A DNA stretch of 64,000 nt from Prunus persica (taxonomy: Eukaryota; Streptophyta; Magnoliopsida; Rosales; Rosaceae). The stretch lies in assembly GCF_000346465.2 (NCBI RefSeq), contig NC_034009.1:36587557-36651556 (forward strand), read 5' to 3'. Positions within the stretch are counted from its first letter, which is position 1, and each line of letters opens with the position of its first letter. Below the pieces are notes generated by a model that saw only the letters and a list, made by a program, of their open reading frames with translations, was not told where the DNA came from and did not search any database. A program made the position numbers and the translations under genes. This document shows, piece after piece, positions 27,797 to 39,208 of the stretch.

Positions 27797-28401
27797 AAAA
27801 TCTGCAAGATCTCTTAAATCATGGGAGCAGAAAACAAAACCAATATCATATATTCTAAGTATGTCAGGAGTATCCATCACTTAAACCTAGTTCGAAAAAA
27901 ATTCTAAATCTTCAACTTGAGTTTTCATTTTCAAGCATAGCTCAAGAGAAAAAAAAAAGTAAACTGTAAACTGGGTTGGTGTTTTTTGTCTTAATATGTA
28001 TTAGAAAGTGAGCGATGGAGGAGGAGGAGAAGGAGAATCCTAATCCCTTTGGTAATATTGTGGAGAAAAATCAACCAAAAGAAAAAAGGCGTTATGATGC
28101 TCTCTACACGTCGATCCAATGAAATAGAGATATGGTTGTTGTTTATGGAATAGAGAGATGGACGGAGGAAGAAAATGATAGGGAGGGCGCGTACGTCAAG
28201 GGAGCCAGGGTCGGGGTGGGTGGTGGTTCTTCTGTCTTTTGGATATTCTTATTTTCCCAATTTTATTTTAAAGATAAAAACATATTTAACGTCCGGCTGT
28301 ATAAAAAAGATTTAATTATTTAAAAATAATAGTAATACGTGGTATATTTTGAATGAAAGTATTACCAGCTGACGTGGTGGTACGGTATCATTGTATAATT
28401 T
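27526..28401. mobile_element. Putative 876-bp non-autonomous DNA transposon in repeat copy 1
   Basis: Absent from the matching place in copy 2, which reads straight through GATACGGGCTCGTTGGTGG. Its ends are imperfect inverted repeats: AAATTATAGAATAATACTG on the left and AAATTATACAATGATACCG read back from the right. Target duplication is unclear. The interior holds a (CT)n tract (27755-27792) and GC-richer DNA with no recognised protein. Confidence 0.6.
27755..27792. repeat. (CT)n microsatellite
   Basis: About 19 CT units inside the 876-bp insertion. Confidence 0.9.
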
Positions 28402-29026
28402 CTCATTGGTGGACATAGTGCCCTAAATTATGATAAAACAAAGATGTTAGCTTTTAAAATATATTTTTTAAGCTAAATAGACAAAATCAAATCACGGGGC
28501 CTGAATTATGATAATTAAGCCTTTTCTTTTTGTTTTTTTTAGTATAAATAATAGTTTAAACAATAGAAGAAGGGATTTCTCACACACACATATACACAAC
28601 TGATGTTATGAGAGTTCAAATATGAATGCAAGGGAATGGACCCACGATCCTTACTAAAAGGTTTAACTTTATATATATATAATTTAAATTTTGCCTGGTT
28701 GGTTTGAAATCAAGTAAGAATGCCAATAAACGAGGTCATGGTCCCATTATTTTAGATGCCTTATAGCGACAACAAATATAAATGTATATTCTTTTTTACT
28801 TTTATATAAACGATAGTTTAATTATTCTAAATCAATTTAATATATGAAAAGGGAAATTCGAATTTGAATACAAGAGAATGGACTCACAGTTCTTACTAAA
28901 AGGCTACCCCACATCTGCTATAATTGCATATTCTAAAGCTTAACACTAATTACATGTTTTATTCACTTGCCTTTCCCTCCCTTTACTTCATTCAATGAGG
29001 ATGGACACATGGTGTAATTCACCTTA

Positions 29027-29736
29027 TCAGATTCAACTGAAAAAGCATACCTCAATTAATATGAAAACCAAATTGAATATCACAAAATTTTCACCACACC
29101 TCAAACCAAAACACGAGCAAATTCACAATAAAAACGAATCTGAAATCAATCCAAATTATAATAAACAAAAAGAAACGAAAACCTAATTAGCAACTTAATT
29201 AATCAAAGATGAAATCACCAAAAATCATACTACAATATAATCGAATACCTCAAAAAACGAATATGAATTCACAAGAAAAAATCGAATACCTCAAAATCAA
29301 AGATCACAAATCTCACCAAGCTCCAATCGAATCTCATGCAGCACAATATCAATCAAAAAATTACCAAATCAAACAAGAAAGAAAAAAAAAATTGAAGCAA
29401 TAGAACTCCAATCTACACCTCACACCAAACATCAAGCTCAGAAGAATCAAAAAAGGAGATCTGGAACCACATCATACTGCCAAACAGGTTTCGGTTATGA
29501 GGTCACCAACGTAAATTTCAAGAAATTCCTATCCTAGCTAGCGAGTTTTGGACATGTTTAAAAAAATTCAAACCAAAAGGTCAAAATCATAATCTAACAT
29601 AGAAAATAAATCCAAAAATCGACAGCGGTTGATTTTTGGGTTTATTTTGGGTGTGTTTCTATACATTAAATAGTGTAGGGTATATCGTCTAGGAATGGGT
29701 TTTCCACTAATTTTGTAAAAAGAAAAAAAAAAAACC
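29027..29736. other. Spacer between the two direct repeats
   Basis: 710 bp, A-rich, with a repeated AATCGAATACCTCAAAA motif and an A/G run (AAAAAGAAAAAAAAAAAA) directly before copy 2. No coding sequence recognised. Confidence 0.5.
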
Positions 29737-30541
29737 CCCTCTATTTCATAGGCCCTACAGGTTAGGAAACTTTAGTTAGATGTCAAATCCAATGTGTAGG
29801 GCAAGTCAGCTTGGAAAAAACTACAAAAACCACCTCAAGCTGACTTGGCCTCCACATTAAATTTGACATCTCCTTTACAGTTTGGGTTTCTGATACGGGC
29901 TCGTTGGTGGGCATAGTGCCCTAATTTATGACAAACAAAGATGTTAGCTTTTAAAATATTTTTCAAAAAGCTAATTAGACAAAATAAAATTATGGGGCTT
30001 GAATTATGATAATTAGGCCTTTTCTTTTTGCTTTTTCAGTACAAGTAATAGTTTAAATTATAAAAAAAAAAGATTTTTCATATTTTTTTCATACACATAC
30101 ACAACTGATGTTATGAGAATTCGAATATGAATACAAGAGAATGGACCCACGATCCTCACTAAAAGGTTTAACTTTATATATATATATATATATATAATTT
30201 AAATTTTACCTTGTTGGTTTGAAATCAAGTAAGAATGCCAATCAACGAGGTCATGATCCCATCATTTTAGCTGCCTTATAGCGACAACAAATATAAATGT
30301 ATATTCTTTTTTACTTTTATATAAACGATAGTTTAATTGTTCTAAATTAATTTAATATATGAGAAGGAGGAGTCGAACTTGAATGCAAGAGAATGGACTC
30401 ACGTTCCTTACTAAAGGGCTAGCCCACATATGCTATAATTGCATATTCTAAAGCTTAACACTAATTACATGTTTTGTTCACTTGCCTTTCCCTCCCTTTA
30501 CATCATTCGATGAGGATGGACACATGGTGTAATTCACCCTC
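29737..30541. repeat. Direct repeat, copy 2 (uninterrupted)
   Basis: About 805 bp matching the two parts of copy 1. It contains two pieces of the dispersed SINE-like repeat (about 30035-30170 and 30300-30430) and an (AT)n run at 30175-30195. Confidence 0.85.
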
Positions 30542-31880
30542 TCATTATTTGTCACATATGACATTGCACTTTATTATGATTAATTTCATATAATATGCAT
30601 AAATTTAACCATATTATTTTCCTTTTTGATATGAAGGATAATCATAAATAATATATGTAGCACAGAGGATGTATATTTTGATAAAAATATGATAAAATTT
30701 TATTAGATCAATAAGAATAAAGAGTGTAAAGGGAGCCAAATACAGATTTGAGGAACTAATTATTGAAAAGGAGTTTAGATTAAATATTTATAGGTGTCCA
30801 TTCTAATCGGAAAAGACAATTCAACATACATGAGATAAGCAATCAAAAGAGAATTGACTTATTAAGACCCGTTTCAAATTATTTTTAGCATCTTTCTTTG
30901 GGAGGGAGAAAATGACATTCGAGCGACAAATTTCACAATTGTTTTATGCATGCATGTGGCTGCTGCTTTCGGCCAGTAAGCTTTTTCTATCAGTATATAA
31001 TTTGAGATTATCATATTATTAACCTTGTAATTTTAGATTAATAGAATGCATGTAGACGGCTTTATTATATTGTTGAAGCCGGCACGGCAAACAATCGAAC
31101 CGAAAACGAGGGGCCACAAAGTAAGATTCCATAAGCAATTTAGATTGGTGATTCTTCAAGAATTCAAAAACCATTGCTTGCTTGTTTGCATATAGAAATA
31201 AATAAATAAAAACATTGTATGATCTCTTTCACACCCACGCACTCTCTGTTGCTTTCCCATCGCCAGTTTGCCAGCTTAAAATCATGATTTTTTAAACTTA
31301 TAAAACAAAGTTCACATAGCTTTCACATGTTTTCTTCTTTCTTAAATTTTCATATAATGGTAAGTAAGTAAACTTTTCTTTTTATAAGCGATAGTCTAAA
31401 CTGCAAATCAATGTCACTTTTTAATAGGCTAGACCCATTGACGGTAAGTAAGTAAACTTAAAGATAAATAAACCTAAACAACAAAAAGATGGGAGATTCT
31501 AGAAGAAGAAGAAGAAGGCGATTTCAATATTTTATGTGGGTAATCCAACCCTTAATTCATGTTTATCACTAATGAACTAACTACTTTAAAAAATGTGAAA
31601 TGTTCTAAATAAAAACTCACCCACTGCTAAAAGCAAAAGCAATAGAAAGAATCAACCAGACACTCGATCAATTATTAGTGGTAGCTGGTAGGGTATCTTC
31701 CAGCTAATGGACTTGATGAATTTTAGTGCTGGATATGAATACAGAATGTGCCTGTCCTTTTCTTCCACGATTTAATATCACAATAATAGCATTATCTAAA
31801 ACTGATTCTTATGAATTACTATTAGGGCATAATGATGTTCTCACCTTGAGTTGATTGATATATATATAGTCTATTTCTAT
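30542..31880. other. Intergenic, no gene seen
   Basis: AT-rich, with short simple repeats such as (GAA)n at 31503-31516. Nothing assigned. Confidence 0.5.
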
Positions 31881-31884
31881 TGAG

Positions 31885-32208
31885 GGACACCCTTTAGGGT
31901 ACCATATGAATTTTTTTTTCAACGATCCAAACCATATATTTTTTAAGTATACATTTGTAGATCATTTTTGCAAAAAATTAGATAAATCTGAAACCGTTTC
32001 GACATCCAATTGTTTCATACAAAATCAATGAACACGGTGCTTTTAGAAAGTACTAAAATTTTAATAACACAATTGAGTGGTCAAACGATATCGAATTCAA
32101 ATAAATTTTTTTTTTGGTAGATATGATCTTTGAATGATTATCTAAAATATATATAGTTTGGATTAGTGAAATACAATGCAAAGTGGGCCCTATAAAGGTG
32201 TCCCTCAA
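31885..32208. mobile_element. Foldback MITE, about 320 bp
   Basis: Ends are inverted: GAGGGACACCCTTTAGGG on the left and TAAAGGTGTCCCTC on the right. The arms continue inward (GATCCAAACCATATATTTT against its reverse near 32140-32165). Target duplication not clear. No coding sequence. Confidence 0.7.
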
Positions 32209-32244
32209 ATAAGTTACTTTGAGAGATCCTTCAATGAAAACTCT

Positions 32245-32283
32245 TTATATATATATATATATATTATATATATATATATATAG
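32245..32283. repeat. (TA)n run
   Basis: TA-rich simple repeat just after the MITE. It precedes another AT-rich stretch that starts AGGGTGGATCCGTGACACC and may be part of a second element. Confidence 0.8.
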
Positions 32284-32289
32284 GGTGGA

Positions 32290-34090
32290 TCCGTGACACC
32301 ATATTTTATACACAAGTTTTGACACAATTTTTGAGCCATTAGATTACTCCACTTTCAATAGATGAGATTAAATATGACATAATTTTTTTACATAAAAAAT
32401 AATAAATTTTTTTTTTCTCTCTTCTTCCTATTTTCTCGGAAAGTTAAATTTCTTTCATCAGACCCAAAAAAAAAAAAGAAGTTGATCTTTATATATAATT
32501 CTTTCTCTTTCTTTCAAAATGTTGTTCATGTTTTTGAATTTTTGGGTTTTGGATTTAGGGATTTTAATTTTCTCTTTCAACCAACATGACTGAGGACTAG
32601 CTGTTGGCAATTTTATATTTGTTTTGTGTAGCTTCATTTCTGAAACTCCAAACTTTGAACCAAGCTATTAAAAGCCTTAACATAAGATGTATCGCCCCAC
32701 TCTTGTAAAAAGAAAAACTTGTAAATTGGAGTTATGCGAATCAATTTTACCACCATTTCTCAAATCTTACAGATAGTAGCGGTAAGGAAGTTTATGCGGA
32801 TTCAAAATATTATTTGGGCGTGTTTTGCCTTCAGCTTTCTTTGTTTTCAGTCTGGCTGTATTTCCTTTTTGCTCTCCAGTGTTTGGAATGGAATTGTCGT
32901 TGACAAAAAAGAAAGTAGTACTACAGCAAACAAAAATCTTCACAATTATTGTACAATTCTTCAAGTCTCATTAGAAGATCAAGAGACAAGGCTTCGAGCG
33001 GTTAAAGCAAAAAAAAGAGAGATAGAGGGAAAGAAACAGAGGAGCAAGAATGATGAAAGAGAAGATTGCTAGTATACGCTATCATTTTCTACGGCCAAAG
33101 AGAATTGTCCTCTACCATGCAATATGCATGGTCACATTCTACGGCCAATATCATTTTCATTATCCTATCCTATACTGACTAATTATTGCCACATTTTGGT
33201 ATTTCTAAATTGTTTAATTATTGGTTTATGGCATGATCCTCATCCTAAGCAACCCAAAACAAAATAAATGTTGATATAAGTGGAACTTCCACTAAAACCT
33301 CCGGATGAGGGTTGTGGAAGTGTAATCAGATCACAACCAAACGATAATGAGTATAAAATTAGGCAACTGATTTTTACACTCATCGTTTAGCCTCCCACAC
33401 TTCTCTACGAGTGAATAAAGAATTGTAAATGACTCAATTTGCAATGTACACCTCGCTAAAACGTGAGTGTCAAAACTACAACCCTAAAATTAATCACCGA
33501 AAATACGCATTATAGACGCGTTGTAGTTCTTTACTCAACTTTTTTTCTTAGGACCTTGTTTGTTTGTTGGTCACGATCAGTTTTTTTCTCTTTCTTTTCT
33601 TGTGAAACACAACGATAGAAAGATGGTGTGATGTCCATAAATTCACAATTAAATTTAGGGAACAAGTCCCTAGCAAACTGCCTTATCTTTGTAAAGAACC
33701 TGTAAAATAAAAGGAATGTTGACAGATTTAGCCAAAAATTCCCCATCCATACGAAACATCAGGCGGTAGGCTTATGTAGCACCTTACCCTCAAGGCTTTT
33801 ATACTACACTATATTAACCACAAAATAATTGAGCCACTGCATCATCAATGACCAACCAGTCTTAAATCAGGTTTTTTTTTTTTTTTTTTTTCGTCTTCTT
33901 TTTCCTAGCATCATTTTTTCTTTTTTCCTTTAGGTGGTTGGGTGCCCACATAATACCGTCAATTATGCAAAGTCCAAATCCCTTTTCAGACCCGAATGAG
34001 AGAGCATAAGAATCAAATCTGCAATGAGAAGAGGTTGTTAGAAAAACGAGAAAGGAAAAGAAAAGCTCAGGCCTTATGATTGATTGTCCA
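32290..34090. other. Intergenic upstream of the subtilase cluster
   Basis: No gene seen. The open frame at 32734-33072 lacks any family feature. A hairpin-forming sequence lies at 33339-33392 (AAACGATAATGAGT against ACTCATCGTTT). Confidence 0.45.
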
Positions 34091-34106
34091 CCACTCAAGT
34101 AGATAA

Positions 34107-34116
34107 TATTTAAATA
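34107..34116 (+). promoter_or_regulatory. Probable TATA box of subtilase 1
   Basis: TATTTAAATA, 159 bp before the start codon. The same motif followed by GGGGAT occurs upstream of subtilase 4 (47549-47558). Confidence 0.5.
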
Positions 34117-34265
34117 GGGGATGGGGGTATCAATTGAATTAGAATCTCTCAGTGCTATGTGAACTTTCACTTCCATTGTCACCGAATTTCCCAATACAAA
34201 ACATCACTAAGAGAAAGAGAAGTAAAAGAAAACCTCCCCTGTTCAGGCTTGCAGACAGAGAGAAG

Positions 34266-36575
34266 ATGAAGGCATCCACTTTCATGCTTCTGCTAGCAGT
34301 CATGCTTCTGGCCATCTCACACATCTGTGTGGTAGCGGAAGACAGAGAGCAACAAGTGAAGAAGACTTACATCATTCACATGGACAAGTCCCAAATGCCG
34401 GCAAGTTTTGAAGATGACCATTTCCAATGGTACGACTCATCTTTGAAATCAGTGTCAAATTCGGCAGACATGCTTTACACCTACAGAACCATAATTCATG
34501 GTTTCTCCACAAGGCTGACTGCTGAGGAAGCCGAGCTGCTTGAAAAGCAGCCAGGAATTCTCTCTGTTCTACCTGAAAGGAAATACGAGCTTCATACAAC
34601 TCGGACGCCAGAGTTTCTTGGATTGGGGAAAAGCGAAGCCTTCTTGCCAGCATCAGATAAAGTGAGTCAGGTGATTGTTGGAGTTGTAGACACCGGTGTG
34701 TGGCCCGAGCTCAAGAGCTACGATGACACGGGTCTTGCGGCAGTACCAAGTAGCTGGAAAGGGTCGTGTGAGGTGGGAACAAACTTCAGTTCCTCAAGCT
34801 GCAACCGGAAACTCATTGGTGCCAGATATTTCTCAAAGGGGTATGAAGCAGCACTTGGACCCATCGACGAAAAGACAGAATCAAAATCACCAAGAGATGA
34901 TGATGGCCATGGAACTCACACCTCATCCACTGCAACCGGGTCTGCAGTTCCAGGAGCTAGCCTCTTCAGTTACGCTTCAGGGACAGCACGAGGGATGGCT
35001 CCACAAGCTCGAGTAGCCACATATAAGGCCTGCTGGCTCGGTGGTTGTTTCGGTTCTGATATCACAGCAGCAATGGAGAAGGCTGTTGAAGATGGTGTCA
35101 ACGTTTTATCTTTGTCTATTGGGGGATCACAGTCCGATTATTACAGAGACACTGTTGCCATCGGAGCTTTCTCTGCCGCAGCGCAGGGGATCCTTGTGTC
35201 ATGTTCAGCTGGTAATGGTGGACCGGATTCTGGGAGCTTGTCCAATGTTGCGCCTTGGATAACCACAGTGGGTGCTGGAACATTGGACCGCGATTTCCCA
35301 GCTTTTGTTAGCCTCGGAAATGAAAAGAAATACAGAGGTATATCACTCTATAGGGGAACACCCTTATCTAGTGGATTACTTCCACTTGTATATGCTCGCA
35401 ATGCAAGTACCTCCTCAACTGGTGAGCTATGCAGTCCTGAAAGTTTGATACCTGCAAAGGTTGCCGGGAAAATTGTGGTATGTGATCGAGGGGGAACTCC
35501 TAGAGTCCGAAAGAGCTTGGTGGTAAAAAAGGCTGGTGGCTTAGGGATGATTTTGGCGAACACTGATACTTACGGAGAAGAACTTGTTGCAGATGCATAT
35601 CTCTTGCCTACAGCAGCAGTTGGCCAGAAAGCTGGTGATGCAATAAAAAGCTATATTGCCTCAGGTTCTAATCCAACAGCCACAATTGCTCTGGGAGACA
35701 CAGAGTTAGATGTGCAACCCTCACCAGTGGTGGCATCATTCAGCTCTAGAGGACCAAATCTCATCACTCCAGAAATACTCAAACCAGACCTAATAGCACC
35801 AGGAGTGAACATCCTTGCTGGGTGGACTGGTGCAGTTGGACCAACTGGATTAGCTGAAGACAAAAGGCGGGTCACCTTCAACATCATTTCGGGTACATCC
35901 ATGTCATGTCCACATGTGAGTGGTTTGGCCGCCCTCGTCATGGCAGCTCACCCAGAATGGAGCCCTGCTGCCATTAAGTCTGCACTCATGACCACATCCT
36001 ATACAACTTACAAAACTGGAGAAACAATCAAAGATATAGCAACTGGAAATCCTGCAACACCGTTCGATTATGGTGCTGGGCATGTGGACCCAGTGGCAGC
36101 CCTTGACCCTGGCCTTGTCTATGATGCTGCTGTCGAGGACTACCTAAGCTTCCTCTGTGCCTTGAATTATACCACAACCCAGATCAAGCTAACCACTCAT
36201 AAAGACTTCACCTGCGATTCAAGCAAGAAATACAGCCTTCGAGATTTAAATTACCCATCTTTTGCTGTTCCTCTAGAAACAGCTTCAGGCAAAGGGGGTG
36301 GTTCTGGAGCTTCAACCACTGTAAAATACACACGGACGCTGACCAATGTGGGTACCCCGGCAACATACAAGGTATCAGTGTCTTCACAGACACCATCAGT
36401 GAAGATCACGGTTGAACCAGAATCACTGAGTTTCAGTCAAGCATACGAGAAGAAAACTTATACTGTGACTTTTGTTGCTAGTTCTTCACCATCCGGTACA
36501 ACCAGCTTTGGTCGGCTGGAATGGTCTGATGGGAAACACACAGTAGGTAGTCCTATTGCTTTCAGCTGGGAATAA
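34266..36575 (+). CDS. Subtilisin-like protease SBT1.7-like, cluster copy 1 (769 aa)
   Basis: Secreted serine protease (S8, plant subtilase) that cleaves wall or apoplastic proteins; the closest named type is Arabidopsis SBT1.7/ARA12. Intronless, as usual for SBT1. I take the Met at 34266 (MKASTFMLLLAVMLLAIS), which gives a proper signal peptide; the open frame begins 114 bp earlier with a basic run unlike the family. Order: signal 1-~24; I9 propeptide from KTYIIHMDKS to about 110; mature start near TTRTPEFLGL. Catalytic Asp142 is in VVDTGVWPE, His215 in GHGTHTSS, oxyanion Asn317 in SAGNGGP and Ser545 in GTSMSCPH. A PA domain (GKIVVCDRGG region, about 385-465) is inserted before the Ser, and a fibronectin-like C-terminal domain ends in FSWE. 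All key residues are present. Specific substrate unknown. Confidence 0.96.
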   Translation: MKASTFMLLLAVMLLAISHICVVAEDREQQVKKTYIIHMDKSQMPASFEDDHFQWYDSSLKSVSNSADMLYTYRTIIHGFSTRLTAEEAELLEKQPGILSVLPERKYELHTTRTPEFLGLGKSEAFLPASDKVSQVIVGVVDTGVWPELKSYDDTGLAAVPSSWKGSCEVGTNFSSSSCNRKLIGARYFSKGYEAALGPIDEKTESKSPRDDDGHGTHTSSTATGSAVPGASLFSYASGTARGMAPQARVATYKACWLGGCFGSDITAAMEKAVEDGVNVLSLSIGGSQSDYYRDTVAIGAFSAAAQGILVSCSAGNGGPDSGSLSNVAPWITTVGAGTLDRDFPAFVSLGNEKKYRGISLYRGTPLSSGLLPLVYARNASTSSTGELCSPESLIPAKVAGKIVVCDRGGTPRVRKSLVVKKAGGLGMILANTDTYGEELVADAYLLPTAAVGQKAGDAIKSYIASGSNPTATIALGDTELDVQPSPVVASFSSRGPNLITPEILKPDLIAPGVNILAGWTGAVGPTGLAEDKRRVTFNIISGTSMSCPHVSGLAALVMAAHPEWSPAAIKSALMTTSYTTYKTGETIKDIATGNPATPFDYGAGHVDPVAALDPGLVYDAAVEDYLSFLCALNYTTTQIKLTTHKDFTCDSSKKYSLRDLNYPSFAVPLETASGKGGGSGASTTVKYTRTLTNVGTPATYKVSVSSQTPSVKITVEPESLSFSQAYEKKTYTVTFVASSSPSGTTSFGRLEWSDGKHTVGSPIAFSWE

Positions 36576-36599
36576 TTTTAACAGCATTGAAGAACTGAT

Positions 36600-39070
36600 C
36601 CAACTCCAGATCAGAATTGTATGGTTCCTGCCCAAAAAAAAAACCAAGTGTATATCTCTTAGTATGTTGTGAACTTGTCCTGTAGCTCTCTGGTATCCTA
36701 ACAACTGAGCACATATAGCCAGTTGATGTGTTTCTTTTTTCCACTCTTGAAATTAAAAGGGAATGCAAAGATGGAAAATTAATTGTACAGGAAACTGTAT
36801 AGACATGGGGCTTCGAAAAGGATTCCAAGTTGTATTCATATATGATATATAAGTTATAACTAAAGCTAAGATGACCTTATCTTCATTGTCTTGGCCATTG
36901 AGGCCTTCTTTTCTCTTCTTTTTCTTCGGACCCAAAAAAAAGCCACAAGGACTCATGATTGTCATGAATTCATAATCTCTCATCAATGAGTTCAACAATT
37001 TGGCATGATTTGATATTGGAGCAAAGCCAGAACGGTACATTATACATAAGTTGCTCTAAAATACACATCACACTTGATATCAGTCCAGCTAACTTACAAT
37101 TATTATCACCGAAAGCACTGGTGGTTGCCTTTTCTTACCATCACCCAGAAGAAAGCTGTTATTTTGTTTCCATTTGTCCTCAAATACATAAAACCAAAAC
37201 CTTAAGGAAACAAAATTAATCAAAGCTTACCACATACATACCAAAAGAAAGGAACTTTCAGTCATCCTTACCCCACTTGAATCTTCATCACAAAAAAATG
37301 AATCTCAAAGGAGAATTAGTCTGAAATAGAAGGAGAAAAAGACAATATCTGATATGTATATCTTTTATGATAAAATTAATCCGAATTCAGTGAACAACAA
37401 TCAAATTGGCTACGTCATTCGCCGGAGCACTAGTGAGCCACGACGAGTAGTCTTCTTCTAGCAAGCAATCTTTGATCCTCGTTTACCAAAATCTCATTGA
37501 TCGATTGCTTAGCCCAAATGTTGACCTTGGAGCTGGGTTTGGGTCTTCAAACTAATCTGATTGATTCATTGCTTAACAGCCACTTTACAGGCAGACTGGG
37601 CTGGCGTTGTCAGAAACCCAGATTAATTTGCTTGTACATTTTGGGCCCCATTTCATTAACGAGTAAAATAAAATAAAATTTGAAGCCTTTTTAACATATT
37701 CAAGCAAAGAATTAAATTAGAAAATTGGCAAAAAGATGGTTCAAATGTCAAGAGGTTTGATTGAATTTATCCGAAGACTAATCATAACTGAACTGAATAG
37801 TAAAAATTACGATAATGAAAAAGAAAAATGGCATAATTGTAAAATGATATTTCGTATATATGTTTTCTTGAAATACAGAGGAAAGACAATATATAAAGCC
37901 AAAAAAACTACCCAAGTAAGGTAAATTAGATCCTAAGTTAAAGGCACTACCCCAAGAAGGTAAATTAGATCCTAAGTTAAAGGCACTATCTTAACAGAGA
38001 AGTTGACTATATATTTAGTAATCTTCGAATATCGTCAATATATATATAGCATGTAATTTTTATGTTACCTCTTCCATTCTTTAATAACAAATGAGAGTTT
38101 GTTACAAAGCAAACAAGTCTTTATAAATAAAATAAAACCCATCTTAAATTTATTTCTTTTTTTCTCTTGGGTGTTAGAGTTGGGTGAATTCGCCCACTTA
38201 ATTCGCCCAAATTATGCAGCTTATCCATATAAATATAAAGTAAATTTAGGTTTTAGCCACAAAAAAACTTTTACTTTTGGAAAAAGACAAAACTTTTTCA
38301 AAAAAAACAGAAAAACCCTTCAACTTTCAAATCAAAGACATTCAAATGTAAAGGATTCCTTAGAAAATCCAAAAATAAATAAGAGCATTTTTGTCCATTT
38401 TGGCTTCTTTTAAAAATATCTCTCCATAGGCCTTTTCCAAAAATGCATATGATTCAGTCATGAATGAAAACCATGGTCATGTATATAGACACATATCAAG
38501 TATTGAGAAGAATAATAAAAATACACCTTAGTTTAAAGTGAGAGCAAAAGCACTCTCTTTTTATATCCAAGAAACAAAAATCTACTACAATTAAGACTCA
38601 ACTCAACTCTACTCTGCTACAATTAATACTATTTAAATTAGGAATCTCTGAGTGCCATGTGAGTTTAATTGGTGTCCGAGTGGTTTCATTTAATTTAACA
38701 TATCCTTGTTTCTTCCTTTTTCTCTTGTCGGGGGTGTTAGAGTGGGTCTTTTTTTGTGTGGGGAAATTTAGAGTTGGGTCAGTTGGCCCATTTAATACGC
38801 CCAAACCAAGGATGCTGCTTATCCATATCCAGATCCAGATCCAGTCATGAATGATGCAATACAGCATTAGCAGTTTCATTCTATATATCCAATCCAAGTT
38901 CCAACAAAAATAATATGATACGAATTCCAATCTCACGTGAGTTTCCAAAAGTGTATTTTTAAGTAAGGAATTGCTCAGTGCCAATGTCATGTCACGCCCA
39001 CGTGAGTGTTTATTGGCGTCCGAGTGGTTTCATTGGCCCTCAACTACAATTTGTATTTCTTTATTATTCC
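36600..39070. other. Intergenic between subtilases 1 and 2
   Basis: No gene seen. A 39-bp unit containing GGTAAATTAGATCCTAAG is tandemly duplicated at about 37919-37990. From about 38160 and again from 38700 there are copies of a promoter-type segment (GGGTGTTAGAGT with GCTTATCCATAT) that also lies upstream of the pseudogene. Confidence 0.5.
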
Positions 39071-39083
39071 TCGAAGGAGAAAA

Positions 39084-39090
39084 TATAAAT
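39084..39090 (+). promoter_or_regulatory. TATA box of subtilase 2
   Basis: TATAAAT 125 bp before the start codon. The pseudogene copy has TTTAAAT at the matching place (about 43885). Confidence 0.6.
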
Positions 39091-39208
39091 AGCCTAGTAC
39101 CATTCCATTCCATGCGAACCTATCAATGCCATTGGCACTGCAAATACTGCCTTTCCCAAAGTAGCAAAAGGAAAAATTCAGAAGCTCAGGCTTGTAACGA
39201 TTGGGAAG

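Larger units (their letters stand above)
27361..29026. repeat. Direct repeat, copy 1 (interrupted)
   Basis: 27361-27525 and 28402-29026 match 29737-30541 in the same order and orientation. Landmarks shared by both copies are CCCTCTATTTCAT, TTAGATGTCAAATCCAA, CAAGCTGACTTGGCCTCC, ATAGTGCCCTAA and GACACATGGTGTAATTCACC. The 876 bp between the two parts are absent from copy 2. Confidence 0.85.

Noticed and set aside
34152..34265. Longer N-terminus for subtilase 1
   Set aside because: The extra residues are basic and come before a perfect signal peptide, unlike any subtilase, and lie only 36 bp after the probable TATA box.
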